From contig NZ_JBNPXI010000009.1 of assembly GCF_050433385.1 (NCBI RefSeq), forward strand, positions 74,771-138,770: 64,000 bases of DNA, read 5' to 3'. Origin of the DNA: Brassicibacter mesophilus. Lineage in GTDB: Bacteria; Bacillota; Clostridia; Tissierellales; Proteiniboraceae. Made by a program: the position numbers and the translations under genes. The notes below the pieces were generated by a model, which saw only the letters and a list, made by a program, of their open reading frames with translations, made no database searches and had not been told where the DNA came from. Shown piece after piece: positions 34,201 to 41,968 of the stretch. Each line of letters opens with the position of its first letter. Position 1 is the first letter of the stretch.

Positions 34201-35628
34201 ACTTTCAATTTCCATTGGAATAGGTTCTCCTGTCTCTTTACTAACCAATGCTCCCCTTTCTCCATTAGGACTAATAGCTTCATCACTCCAAGCATATGCT
34301 AGATTTTTAAATTCATATTTTGGATCTTCTAAAGCTCTATCAATAATATGTATTTTGCCTGAAGCATCTTTTTCTGCAATATACCTAAAATCTTCTTTGT
34401 TGGCATTATAGTTTAAGCTACCGTCTTTTTGACTATCTCCTAAAAACTCTACCTTACCATCATACTCCCAATACCAATCTTCCCCTTCTTTTCCTTCAAG
34501 CTTTTCTTGTTCATACTCATTTCTAATATTATCCTTTTTAACTTGATAGTCAGAATAATAATCTCCTTCATAGCTATTAACTGGATTTTGTTCAAAATAT
34601 TCATCAATTCTTCTTTCTATTTCTATTTCATCATCTTCCGTAATAATAGCTCTTTTTTCTCTTTTAGTGCTTGTATTGTATTTTACTAAACTTTGAATAT
34701 TAACTTTTCCATCTTTATCTGTAAGCTCTACTAACTGTAGATATTTTCTTGGTTCTAATTCACCTTCAGTAATAATAGGATTTCCTTCATTATCAGTTTC
34801 AAAATATCTTCTTTTTAGTGATTCAGCTTCATTACCAAATTTATTTTCTTCCTTATCTCCTAACTCTGCTGATTTAGGTATTTGAAGATGAATGTTATCA
34901 GTCTCTTTAAAATATTCAATATTGTTATATTCATATTCAAAATCATAAACTCTACTATTTTCTAATTTATCTTGATTAATGATAATACCATCTTCTGATC
35001 TTTCCTTAATATAAATAAAATCATTATTTAATTCATCTACTCTTAAATAGTCATAAACAAATGCTACAGGTTTTGTAAAAGCTTCATAATAGAAAACTTT
35101 TGTATTACCATTAAATATTCCTTCATCATTTAGTTCTTGGTTTAATACAATCAATGCTTCAGGGCTGAATATATATTGCTGTTCTGCTCCATCAGCACTT
35201 CTATAATATTCATCTATTTTACTATCAGTAACATCAAATGCTTTTGCTGGTTTTAAGAATGTTTTTTCTCCATTTGCATCCCTCGTATATTTAATGTTGT
35301 TATTAATTAATTCTTGAGTCTTATAATCCAATTGATCAAAAGTCTTGTCTAGCCAGCTTTGATTATAAGATCCTATTGGAGATAGCATCTGGTAGAACGA
35401 AGTATCCGATGATCTTTGAGCTAGCATTTCTACACTTTTATCGAATTGCTGTTGTTCCTTTTGTGTTATATCTCCTCCATATAATTCGAACTCAAATAAG
35501 TTATTCAGCATATTGAAAACCCATGAAAAAATAATAACAATTATCATAATAACAGCAATTATTACTGCTCCTTTTAAACCTAATACAATTAACCATTTCT
35601 TAATTCTTGATTTTGTTTTGTTAAACAT
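31204..35628 (-). CDS. Very large membrane-anchored cell-wall hydrolase (degenerate transglycosylase-like region plus M23 peptidase)
   Basis: 1474 residues. One membrane helix at about 16-40 (VIIAVIMIIVIIFSWVF). Long acidic ectodomain. Around residues 1130-1190, SLRNLILRYDGDILKAVFAYHIGPETLDEL resembles the GD-AYNAGP part of lytic transglycosylases, but no clear catalytic E-S-x-F precedes it. The C-terminus is a complete LytM/M23 domain: HTGID, YAHM and HLHFE ligands. Conjugative systems of Gram-positives use such enzymes to open the wall for the transfer channel. It is several times longer than the usual 300-500 residue VirB1-type enzyme. Confidence 0.8.
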   Translation of the reverse strand: MFNKTKSRIKKWLIVLGLKGAVIIAVIMIIVIIFSWVFNMLNNLFEFELYGGDITQKEQQQFDKSVEMLAQRSSDTSFYQMLSPIGSYNQSWLDKTFDQLDYKTQELINNNIKYTRDANGEKTFLKPAKAFDVTDSKIDEYYRSADGAEQQYIFSPEALIVLNQELNDEGIFNGNTKVFYYEAFTKPVAFVYDYLRVDELNNDFIYIKERSEDGIIINQDKLENSRVYDFEYEYNNIEYFKETDNIHLQIPKSAELGDKEENKFGNEAESLKRRYFETDNEGNPIITEGELEPRKYLQLVELTDKDGKVNIQSLVKYNTSTKREKRAIITEDDEIEIERRIDEYFEQNPVNSYEGDYYSDYQVKKDNIRNEYEQEKLEGKEGEDWYWEYDGKVEFLGDSQKDGSLNYNANKEDFRYIAEKDASGKIHIIDRALEDPKYEFKNLAYAWSDEAISPNGERGALVSKETGEPIPMEIESVRDYGLGVIFSYFEARSVKFNQSLAMDEERDSKKVEEYIVNNYSEAFQEAEDGYYPKFIELEDEKLKEYSYNTEELNYFNDMSDKHGKLGQTNPLLTEETIGTNGEFLGIGEFNNHEINNKIQVKAPYIKKGLFNFLSDISKKNQVLNPEKYYLYWFDKINQDNRTLEYWMPEVASIAEKVNEFVNKDEKVNANIDLEKYSYNEKLEDKREELAERGEYYLTQPSWTERMYLLDTALTFAGRFMETYVEEVRVDRPLSDLEEQAVIDLYEYDRHWLAKSWTTTLEIEEKTYSRESEVIEHEDGSISINYYWEAKYDTRYIDVSNNVDGDVSPDLVFYQSHIPGLTYKESDSGKVIAENGFDKDQEFKPNTDIATYELKVPKVKDSIVGRYTYERGESKSSSYKRSRVTGVEYELDIEDNRNKGEIGNLYRRYEGAIYEVRPFPNETYFNEERLSDWRNRMTVTNEHTSLEARRIKDEENNTIKYLYDFIKNYEKDIPLQVLQDEYVFEQTEDYYWDAVQTQDHSKEVSKELEGYRNTVLSVLSSSEWKKAFDKMNLNQKYDQYMVSDIILGVIEEEKLLDNPNTEGFANIYFPQENSSIDANEFWINGKESRTYKLDKEDIENPYKSISYVTASLRNLILRYDGDILKAVFAYHIGPETLDELVDRNPDTFTHRSKEEILNIANSYWRGRNFEDINPRFVEDVLSYVDANEAKQKLANTNTKWYEELWDKIKTSTKSIVSAGDLLLERISNGLYTSMENKGIIHIKNHKSDDEVKWTLLRMLSLKKKVPIDEITWEVFDFFGKGSSTVLSTSKSPNLEYFRDLIYNIDDYVTPYSDPDVRISSSWGWRIHPILKTKKYHTGIDLAKPTGEPIQAIADGEVISSGWRGGYGYAVYIKHPIEEGNTKDYIISLYAHMVRQPMVRVGEQVKAGQLIGETGNSGMSKGAHLHFEMRGYISKENKNYDKWMEIIDLNHNNSFNPFWFSKANPTPEDIEKNIKE

Positions 35629-35651
35629 ATTATTTATCCTCCTTTCTCAAT

Positions 35652-35671
35652 AATGTCTATTTATGAACTTT
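35652..35671 (-). promoter_or_regulatory. Class I dyad operator
   Basis: AAAGTT and GACATT, 8 bp spacing, TGCATATGAT upstream; precedes the wall-hydrolase gene. Confidence 0.6.
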
Positions 35672-35710
35672 ATATAATCATCATATGCATCTCATTTATC
35701 ATCCATAAGA

Positions 35711-35731
35711 AAAACCTATATTAAATAGGTT
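35711..35731 (-). terminator. Small hairpin, terminator-like
   Basis: AACCTAT/ATAGGTT followed by U4 on the minus strand; second hairpin after the one ending the putative ncRNA. Confidence 0.55.
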
Positions 35732-35739
35732 TATACAAC

Positions 35740-36022
35740 AAAAAAACCTTCCTTACTAGGCTTTATGAATATCTAATAGTGTATTAGCCTAATACTAACA
35801 TCTAACTACTAGCACATATTCAATAAAACCATCATCATAAGAAAGACTTCTGCTTACTTTTACAGTCTTCTATGAGGGTTTTGCCAAGCTCCCTCAACTT
35901 TTTTCCCTAATCCTCTGGGAAACTTATATCTTTGTTAAATACCTATGTAAATTCTATCCCCTTTAAATATTAAGAACCATTATCAAATCCATACTTGTTT
36001 TTTCATTTGTTATATTGTAATG
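35740..36022 (-). ncRNA. Candidate 280-nt non-coding RNA
   Basis: The 435-bp gap between the 31204 and 36064 genes has no ORF but has a minus-strand promoter-like TGCATTACAATATAAC (36010-36026), matching the promoter of the three-copy leaders. Hairpins follow: TTTCCC/GGGAAA, TGAGGG/CCCTCA, AGACT/AGTCT and GTATTAG/CTAATAC. It ends in an AGGAAGG/CCTTCC-like region with U7 near 35740. It could be a separate RNA or the leader of the wall-hydrolase gene. Confidence 0.45.
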
Positions 36023-36063
36023 CACTTAAATCTTGAATTATTCAACTAATTTCAATTTTACTT

Positions 36064-37287
36064 TTATTGATATTCTATAGAATCATTTTCTTTTTTATCT
36101 TGCTGATCTTCAATTACATTATTTTTATTGATAATACTGAAGTCTTCTTGATTAATTTCATTTTCTATCTCTAAAGTATTTTCCTCCAGATCTATTGTTT
36201 CTTGGTCATTATATTCTTCTAAATGTTCTTCTTCAACTATATCATCCTGGGCTTCTTCTATTTCCTGATCACTAATATAGCTATCTACATCAGTTTTTTC
36301 AACGGTTTCATTCTTTTGATCTTCTTTATCTACCTTATATTCTATCACCGCTTTATTAACTTCTTGATCTTTGTCTTCCGTAACTGTTGTTTCTTCTATC
36401 TCTTCAGCTACCTCTTTAACTTCGATATATTGTTCTTCTGCATCAGCTGTTCCTTCTGTAATTGTGTTATCATCTTCTACAGTGTTATTTCCCAAACCTT
36501 CTTTAACTCCTATAATTTCTGTTTTATTTTCAATAGCTTCGATTTCATTAGCCACTTTTTCTTTTACCTGTTCTTCAGTATTTTCAAATTCTTCTTGTTC
36601 TATAGTTTCACCTAGCTCTTCAAGAGAACTGATTTGTATCTTAATATCATTTATATCTTTGTTAAGTTCTTCAACCTCTTTTTTTATTTCAGCAATATCA
36701 ATTATAGGATTAGCTTCTATATTGAATAAAATATTAAAATTAACTTGTTCTCTAAAAGCTCTTCCTATTCCTAATAAGAATTTACCATCTATCTTTTCCC
36801 TAGGTTCTAATATGATTGTAATATAGTCTTTGTTATTAGATATAAAATGGTCTTTGTTATTAATGTCTAGTCCTAATGAAGCTATATCTTGAGTTTCTCT
36901 AGTATCTAAATTGGAAAAGTCTATTTTATTAGGTTTTATCAAGCTCTCTGGAGCAAATGAATATCTATTATCAAACTTCAATCTTATTTTTATTTCTGCT
37001 GTTATACTATTCCTGTTTTCTAGCCACAAATTCGTTCTAAAAAGGTTTTTACTACTATTTAGATTAATGTCTAGGGTTTCTATATTAAGATCTACTTCTC
37101 TGAAATTATAGTAATGATCTAAAATACCTTCTAAACTTTTTAATTCATCTTCTTTATATTGCAGTTCTTCTCTTAAATAGATTTCCTTCTGTTCTACATC
37201 AGTTGATATAGCATTTTCCAATGCTGAGACCGTATTCATTGTAAAAAATAATATAATCACAAGATTAATAACTGTTTTCAAGTTCAT
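36064..37287 (-). CDS. Secreted acidic protein with long low-complexity tail
   Basis: 407 residues from ATG 37287 (GGAGGTG upstream). Signal peptide 1-25. A beta-rich domain (about 55-185: NLFRTNLWLENRNSITAEIK and similar) followed by a coiled-coil segment and an extended Glu-rich tail (about 230-407) with many VEE/VTED repeats and no sortase signal. Surface or matrix role is inferred. Its promoter region has TGCATATAATG but only a poor dyad. Confidence 0.6.
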   Translation of the reverse strand: MNLKTVINLVIILFFTMNTVSALENAISTDVEQKEIYLREELQYKEDELKSLEGILDHYYNFREVDLNIETLDINLNSSKNLFRTNLWLENRNSITAEIKIRLKFDNRYSFAPESLIKPNKIDFSNLDTRETQDIASLGLDINNKDHFISNNKDYITIILEPREKIDGKFLLGIGRAFREQVNFNILFNIEANPIIDIAEIKKEVEELNKDINDIKIQISSLEELGETIEQEEFENTEEQVKEKVANEIEAIENKTEIIGVKEGLGNNTVEDDNTITEGTADAEEQYIEVKEVAEEIEETTVTEDKDQEVNKAVIEYKVDKEDQKNETVEKTDVDSYISDQEIEEAQDDIVEEEHLEEYNDQETIDLEENTLEIENEINQEDFSIINKNNVIEDQQDKKENDSIEYQ

Positions 37288-37371
37288 ATATTTCACCTCC
37301 TATTTTAGTTGTATATTGTCATTATATGCACATTAGTAAATATAATTATTTTCGGAAGTTTGAATAAGCAT

Positions 37372-37400
37372 AAAAAAAATAGAGCAATTGCTCTATTTTT
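37372..37400 (-). terminator. Intrinsic terminator, palindromic
   Basis: AATAGAGCAATTGCTCTATT is self-complementary and followed by U7 on the minus strand; end of the 37399 gene. Confidence 0.85.
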
Positions 37401-38910
37401 AATCTAATAACTCAAATACAAAAGTAATGCTATATTTAGACTGAATAGCTGAATCAAAGGCATTACCATGTTTAGCTTCTAATGTAAATGTTGCTGAACT
37501 ATTAGGATCTAAACTGCCTATTTCTACAGCTTGTCCTACATCTAAGACTTCTTTTACGTATAAAGGATCTGTTTGAGTTAAACTTCTCCATTCTGCATTA
37601 TCTTTTGTTTTTAAAGCTAATGCTAGATATGTAGAAGAATCTATTTTATTTAATTTTTCCCATTCTTCATCGGTAAATTGTGTTGGCAATACATCAGTGA
37701 AAGAATATTGTGTATCAAGTGCTTGCTCTAAACTGCTAACAGAGACTTTTAAAGGGGCATTTGTTCCACTAGAAACCGTAAAATCTGGTGCTATAAATCT
37801 TTCTTCTGGAGTAGCTCCATTTGGATTAATAACAAAAGCTGTAGAAATTGGGACAGTCACATTCAATACTGTAGCTTGAATGTCTCCATTTACTACCATT
37901 TCTCCTTGTGATAAATCAAGTTCTGGCTCTTCTGGATCTATCTGTGTTCCTAGCATTAATTTAAATGCATGCCCTGTAGAATATTTTTGAGTAAAATATG
38001 TATTTGTTGATCCAAAGACATTTTCAAATCCAAAAATAGAGTTCCCATCACTTAATAAATGTGCCCAATCAAAGCTATTTGATGTATTATCTACTAATTC
38101 AATTCTACTACTAAATTCACCTGTATCCACATTAAAGCTATAAATATTATTGTCACTTTGTTGAATTAATATCAAATTGTTTATTGCCACGGTTTCATAA
38201 TTATTAACACTATCAAAGGTATATTCAAGATTATATGAACCATCAGTTAGGTCATATGAAATTAGATCTTTTTGTAATGTTAAAAAGTATAATTTATCTC
38301 CTACTTTCTCAACATCTTGTAGTTGATAACTTTTAGCAAATTGGCTATACAACTCAGAGGCAATATTTATTACTGTGCCAGCTTTAACAGAATCATCATA
38401 GATATTTAAATTTCCTGTATCAATCGTATATACTTTATTATTATCTACAATAACAGGAAATTTTGTCGTTCCTGAAGTGGAAGCAAATACATCTCCTGTT
38501 ATATCATTTCCATAATCCAATATAACTTCTTCTGTTGTTAGATTATATAACCCTACCCCTTCACTAGGGCTAGAAGTGCTCCCATACATATAATTAAATA
38601 TTATACTTTCTTCTATCTTGGCCATATGCTGAATCGCAATTAAACCTTCATCTTTTAAAAATTGCTCACTACTTGTCTCCTGCTTAGTGTTTAAATCATA
38701 AATTCTAATCTTATAATCATTAGATTGAGTATAGTATAGTTTCCCATCTTCATATATAGTTCCTCCAACAGACATCTTTTTAAGCTCCCCATTCCAATTT
38801 CCAAAATCTTGATATACAGTAATATTATCTTCTGCAAAAACATTACTTGTAAATGTTGAAAGTAAAACTGTAATCATTAACATAATGCTAATTATTTTTT
38901 TATTCTTCAT
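37399..38910 (-). CDS. Secreted beta-propeller-like protein with C-terminal domain shared with its neighbour
   Basis: 503 residues. Signal peptide 1-26. Residues about 35-310 show repeated GKLYYTQ / NKVYTIDTGN / DKLYFLT strand patterns of a propeller-type fold. Residues about 335-503 (VVNGDIQATVLNVTVPISTAF onward) are almost identical to the complete mature part of the 38977 product. The VTVP...FVINPNG motif recurs in surface proteins of Clostridia elements. Ligand binding at the surface is possible but unproven. Confidence 0.65.
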   Translation of the reverse strand: MKNKKIISIMLMITVLLSTFTSNVFAEDNITVYQDFGNWNGELKKMSVGGTIYEDGKLYYTQSNDYKIRIYDLNTKQETSSEQFLKDEGLIAIQHMAKIEESIIFNYMYGSTSSPSEGVGLYNLTTEEVILDYGNDITGDVFASTSGTTKFPVIVDNNKVYTIDTGNLNIYDDSVKAGTVINIASELYSQFAKSYQLQDVEKVGDKLYFLTLQKDLISYDLTDGSYNLEYTFDSVNNYETVAINNLILIQQSDNNIYSFNVDTGEFSSRIELVDNTSNSFDWAHLLSDGNSIFGFENVFGSTNTYFTQKYSTGHAFKLMLGTQIDPEEPELDLSQGEMVVNGDIQATVLNVTVPISTAFVINPNGATPEERFIAPDFTVSSGTNAPLKVSVSSLEQALDTQYSFTDVLPTQFTDEEWEKLNKIDSSTYLALALKTKDNAEWRSLTQTDPLYVKEVLDVGQAVEIGSLDPNSSATFTLEAKHGNAFDSAIQSKYSITFVFELLD

Positions 38911-38948
38911 AGAAATTTACACTCCTTTCATTAAATCATAATTAATTT

Positions 38949-38975
38949 AATAAGGGAGAATTTTTCCCCCTTATT
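38949..38975 (-). terminator. Hairpin between the surface-protein genes
   Basis: AATAAGGG/CCCTTATT with a short loop and few U; likely partial termination after the 38977 gene. Confidence 0.55.
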
Positions 38976-38976
38976 G

Positions 38977-39561
38977 TTACAGTAACTCAAATACAAAAGT
39001 TATAGTATATTTAGACTGAATAGCTGAATCAAAAGCATTACCATGTTTAGCTTCTAATGTAAATGTTGCTGAACTATTAGGATCTAAACTGCCTATTTCT
39101 ACAGCTTGTCCTGCATCTAAGACTTCTTTTACGTATAAAGGATCTGTTTGAGTTAAACTTCTCCATTCTGTATTATCTTTTGCTTTTAAAGCTAATGCTA
39201 AATATGCAGAAGAATCTGTTATTCCTAATTTTTCCCATTCTTCATCAGTAAAATTTGTAGGTAATACATCAGTGAAAGAATATTGTGTATCAAGTGCTTG
39301 CTCTAAACTGCTAACAGAGACTTTTAAAGGGGCATTTGTTCCACTAGAAACCGTAAAATCTGGTGCTATAAATCTCTCTTCAGCGGTAGCACCATTCGGA
39401 TCAATAACAAATCCTGTTGATATTGGAACAGTTACATTTAATACTGTAGCTTGAATATCTCCATTTACAGCTACATCACCTGTTTCTGCAAATACTACCC
39501 CATTTGATGATAATACTAAAATTATTAATATGCTTATTAATGACTTAAAATTTGTTTTCAT
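38977..39561 (-). CDS. Secreted single-domain protein, duplicate of the C-terminus of the 37399 product
   Basis: 194 residues. Signal peptide 1-25 (ends VFAETG). The rest aligns over about 165 residues with the 37399 C-terminus with roughly ten differences, including a small indel near residue 122. The DNA is near-identical too, so the duplication is recent. Upstream member of the pair; order is 39583, 38977, 37399. Confidence 0.7.
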   Translation of the reverse strand: MKTNFKSLISILIILVLSSNGVVFAETGDVAVNGDIQATVLNVTVPISTGFVIDPNGATAEERFIAPDFTVSSGTNAPLKVSVSSLEQALDTQYSFTDVLPTNFTDEEWEKLGITDSSAYLALALKAKDNTEWRSLTQTDPLYVKEVLDAGQAVEIGSLDPNSSATFTLEAKHGNAFDSAIQSKYTITFVFELL

Positions 39562-39582
39562 AAAAAAAACACTCTCCTTTCT

Positions 39583-40170
39583 TTAATTTTTGATTAAAAT
39601 TTTCACACTTTCATACTCAGTTTTGCCTACCTGTAAAAGAGAAGACATGTCATAAAATTTAACATGAGTAGTTACTTTATGTAGCCCTTTTTCTAATTCT
39701 TTGTCGAATTTAATACTTTCAATACCTTGATTAGGCTTAATTACAGGAGACTTATAAATGATTCCCAAATCATCATGTTCAATTTCCACTTGCATTAAAA
39801 CCTTATTTTCTGGACTATTTTGTATAAAATAATTACCTTTAGCTTTACCATTTTCAAATTCACAGGAATTGCTTACCTTGTGATTAACATAAGAAGCATT
39901 TGTTTTTGCTTGCAAATCTAATTTAATTTCTTTTACGTTTGATAAATCCAGTTCCCCTTCTATAATTCCATCAGTATCACCCGTTAATTTCAACTTATAC
40001 TTATCCAGATCTTTTTTAACTTGTTCCTCTTGATTTTTATCATTTCTTTGTGAATTTATATATCCTGTTGAAGACAAAACTAAAACTGAAACAATAAGTA
40101 ATAGAAGTAGAATAATTACTGTGACTATAATTCTTTTGGATTGATTTTTGGATTCTTTATTATTTGACAT
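39583..40170 (-). CDS. Single-pass membrane protein, unknown
   Basis: 195 residues from ATG 40170. GTG at 40182 and TTG at 40176 are alternatives; the TTG has the best distance to GGAGAG. One membrane helix near 14-36 (IIVTVIILLLLLIVSVLVLSS), then a beta-rich ectodomain. First gene of the surface-protein operon. Confidence 0.6.
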   Translation of the reverse strand: MSNNKESKNQSKRIIVTVIILLLLLIVSVLVLSSTGYINSQRNDKNQEEQVKKDLDKYKLKLTGDTDGIIEGELDLSNVKEIKLDLQAKTNASYVNHKVSNSCEFENGKAKGNYFIQNSPENKVLMQVEIEHDDLGIIYKSPVIKPNQGIESIKFDKELEKGLHKVTTHVKFYDMSSLLQVGKTEYESVKILIKN

Positions 40171-40227
40171 AAGCAATTTCACTCTCCTTTCATATTATGC
40201 ATTTAATGTCTAATTACAACTTTTTAT

Positions 40228-40247
40228 ATTGTTTTTATTGGAACATT
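40228..40247 (-). promoter_or_regulatory. Class I dyad operator
   Basis: AATGTT and AACAAT, 8 bp spacing, TGCATAACAT upstream. A second imperfect AAAGTT/GACATT pair with 7-bp spacing follows at 40205-40223. Confidence 0.6.
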
Positions 40248-40308
40248 ATATGTTATGCAGAAATATCGTGCATATAATACAAATTTGATTTTATCTGGTC
40301 TAATAACA

Positions 40309-40331
40309 AAACTCCTAGAAGTCTAGGAGTT
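40309..40331 (-). terminator. Intrinsic terminator
   Basis: AACTCCTAGA/TCTAGGAGTT stem then U4 on the minus strand; end of the methylase gene. Confidence 0.8.
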
Positions 40332-40336
40332 AATTG

Positions 40337-41389
40337 TTAGGAAACTATTTTTTTAGCAGAGAAAAGATATTCATATACTTTATCTCTTTTTTGTTTATGA
40401 TTATTACTCTTATATCGTTTATATTCTTGTTTATGTAGTTCTACTTGATAATTATTACTATTAAAAATATCTATAATCTCTGTATGAGACAGTATTCCTT
40501 CATCATTATATGAAAGAAAAACATTCTTGGCTTGATTACTTTTTATAAGTGTTTTAAATGCTTCTTTTACTTCTCTTTTAGAAGAAAAGCTCGATCTTTT
40601 GTTGCTCCAATCTGGTCTTCCTGTCTTACCTGTAAGCTCCCCATTATAGTTAGTTGCTATAGTCTCTAAAATATGATAATCAGATGCATATTGCCTAGTA
40701 TTATATGGAGGGTCCAAATATAATATATCAGGTTGTATATTCTTAATGACTTTATTACAATCATTATTAAATGCCTTATGTAAGGAATTTTTTTTATTTA
40801 CTTCTAATAATTTATATTTAAATGGTTTTAAAGCTGTTTTTTGAAACTTTTTTAAATAAGCAGTATATACACCTGTATGATTAGCTACTCTATCAGCTGA
40901 TTCCACTAAACTAGCTACTAAATAACAAAATTCTTTATGCTTCAGTTCATCCTTTATAGAATATAAGTATTCTTTCACGGTATCTATTCTCATAGAATTT
41001 TCAATTGTAAAATAGCTTCTTTCATATTCACAATGATTTATACTCTCAGGAGAATAATTTTTAGTTATAAATCCTTTCTTAGGTTTTAAGTCGTTTATTA
41101 ATTTTTCTATTTCCTCAAATCTATTTTTAGGGTTAATATTATATTTATCAATAAAATATTTGAATTTAAGTTCTTCTTCATTTGCTAACAAGGCAACAGT
41201 TCTTATATAACTATAATATTGTAGATCATTAGTTATTATCTCTTTAGCACCTTTATCTTTAAAGAACTCTGCAACTGCTCCTGTTCCTGAAAACAGATCG
41301 CATACTACTTTATCTTTTATTGTAGTTTCTTTTTCTATAACCTCTTCAATAAAACTTAATAATTTTTTCTTTGAACCCATGTATTGCAT
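40337..41389 (-). CDS. D12-class DNA adenine-N6 methyltransferase, orphan
   Basis: 350 residues. YMGSKKKLLSFI (FxG-like N-terminal motif after a short extension), CDLFSGTGAVAEFF (SAM motif I) and the catalytic DILYLDPPYNTRQY (DPPY) are all present. The spacing between them fits the D12/Dam class. It transfers a methyl group from SAM to adenine in a short DNA site. No restriction enzyme is beside it, so it probably masks the element from host restriction or marks it. A class II palindrome and a hairpin over the start site control it. Confidence 0.88.
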   Translation of the reverse strand: MQYMGSKKKLLSFIEEVIEKETTIKDKVVCDLFSGTGAVAEFFKDKGAKEIITNDLQYYSYIRTVALLANEEELKFKYFIDKYNINPKNRFEEIEKLINDLKPKKGFITKNYSPESINHCEYERSYFTIENSMRIDTVKEYLYSIKDELKHKEFCYLVASLVESADRVANHTGVYTAYLKKFQKTALKPFKYKLLEVNKKNSLHKAFNNDCNKVIKNIQPDILYLDPPYNTRQYASDYHILETIATNYNGELTGKTGRPDWSNKRSSFSSKREVKEAFKTLIKSNQAKNVFLSYNDEGILSHTEIIDIFNSNNYQVELHKQEYKRYKSNNHKQKRDKVYEYLFSAKKIVS

Positions 41390-41423
41390 GATTACATCTT
41401 CCTTTCATTAGTTGATGTAATCA
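41389..41423 (-). promoter_or_regulatory. Hairpin around the methylase ribosome site
   Basis: TGATTACATC (41414-41423 on the minus strand) pairs exactly with GATGTAATCA (41389-41398), placing AAAGGAA in the loop and the first base of the start codon in the stem. A palindrome TGACATGTCA (about 41427-41436) lies upstream. Confidence 0.55.
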
Positions 41424-41448
41424 TACTGACATGTCATATATGTTATAA

Positions 41449-41466
41449 ATTCCATTTAAACAGAAT
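41449..41466 (-). promoter_or_regulatory. Class II palindrome
   Basis: ATTCCATTTAAACAGAAT; on the minus strand TATGAT follows in the -10 position. Precedes the methylase gene. Confidence 0.6.
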
Positions 41467-41479
41467 AATATTTAAGCTT

Positions 41480-41577
41480 TATAAGCCCATATTTGCTTTT
41501 TAAGAGGCTATGTTATATCGAGTAATCGAATGTATAGTTCCTCATATTCAAAGCTTGTATGGGCTTAATATTAATCT
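41480..41577. ncRNA. Long stem-loop of about 98 nt, possible small RNA
   Basis: AAGCCCATA at one end pairs with TATGGGCTT at the other, and inside are GCTTT/AAAGC, GAGG/CCTC, CTAT/ATAG and TCGA/TCGA. I checked it for a tRNA cloverleaf: no proper T-arm or anticodon arm. Strand and promoter are not clear. Confidence 0.4.
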
Positions 41578-41968
41578 ATACTATAAAAATAAGTCTTCGG
41601 CCGCTCCGTGGCTTTGTTTAAATATTATTTACTTTATACTTTTTTAACAACAAATAGGTTTATAAAGTTCTTAGAAATAGTTGTCCTAATGTTTTTGATT
41701 ATAGTGAAACAGGTTAGCTTTTATCATCTCAACAAGAAATAATATATTTTAATTGCTAACCGTGTAATGTAGTTCTTGCATTACTATTCTTTTATATTTT
41801 AAAATCTAAAAATATCATCATCTTCTTTAAAATAATTCTTATCATCATCTACATTACTATATTCTTTTAGGTTATATTGGGACATCTTTTTAAGATTAAG
41901 ATTTTCTCTTATCCTCTCTATAACTTAATTACGAAGAATTATAATAGTTCTTTATTTCTAAAAATTTT

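Larger units (their letters stand above)
41390..41968. other. Non-coding interval upstream of the methylase
   Basis: Holds the methylase control elements, a stem-loop at 41480-41577 and a second structured part (GGTTAGC near 41709 with GCTAACC near 41754; GTAATG/CATTAC near 41765-41784). A 28-codon acidic ORF (MSQYNLKEYSNVDDDK) near 41795-41885 on the minus strand has no convincing ribosome site. Confidence 0.5.

Noticed and set aside
36223..37111. Plus-strand ORFs of 66-151 codons
   Set aside because: Antisense to the acidic repeat region of the 36064 gene; the Ser/Phe-rich composition is an artefact of GAA/GAT-rich coding on the other strand.
41480..41577. tRNA gene
   Set aside because: The acceptor-like stem is present but there is no T-loop GTTCGA context, no anticodon arm and no D-arm.
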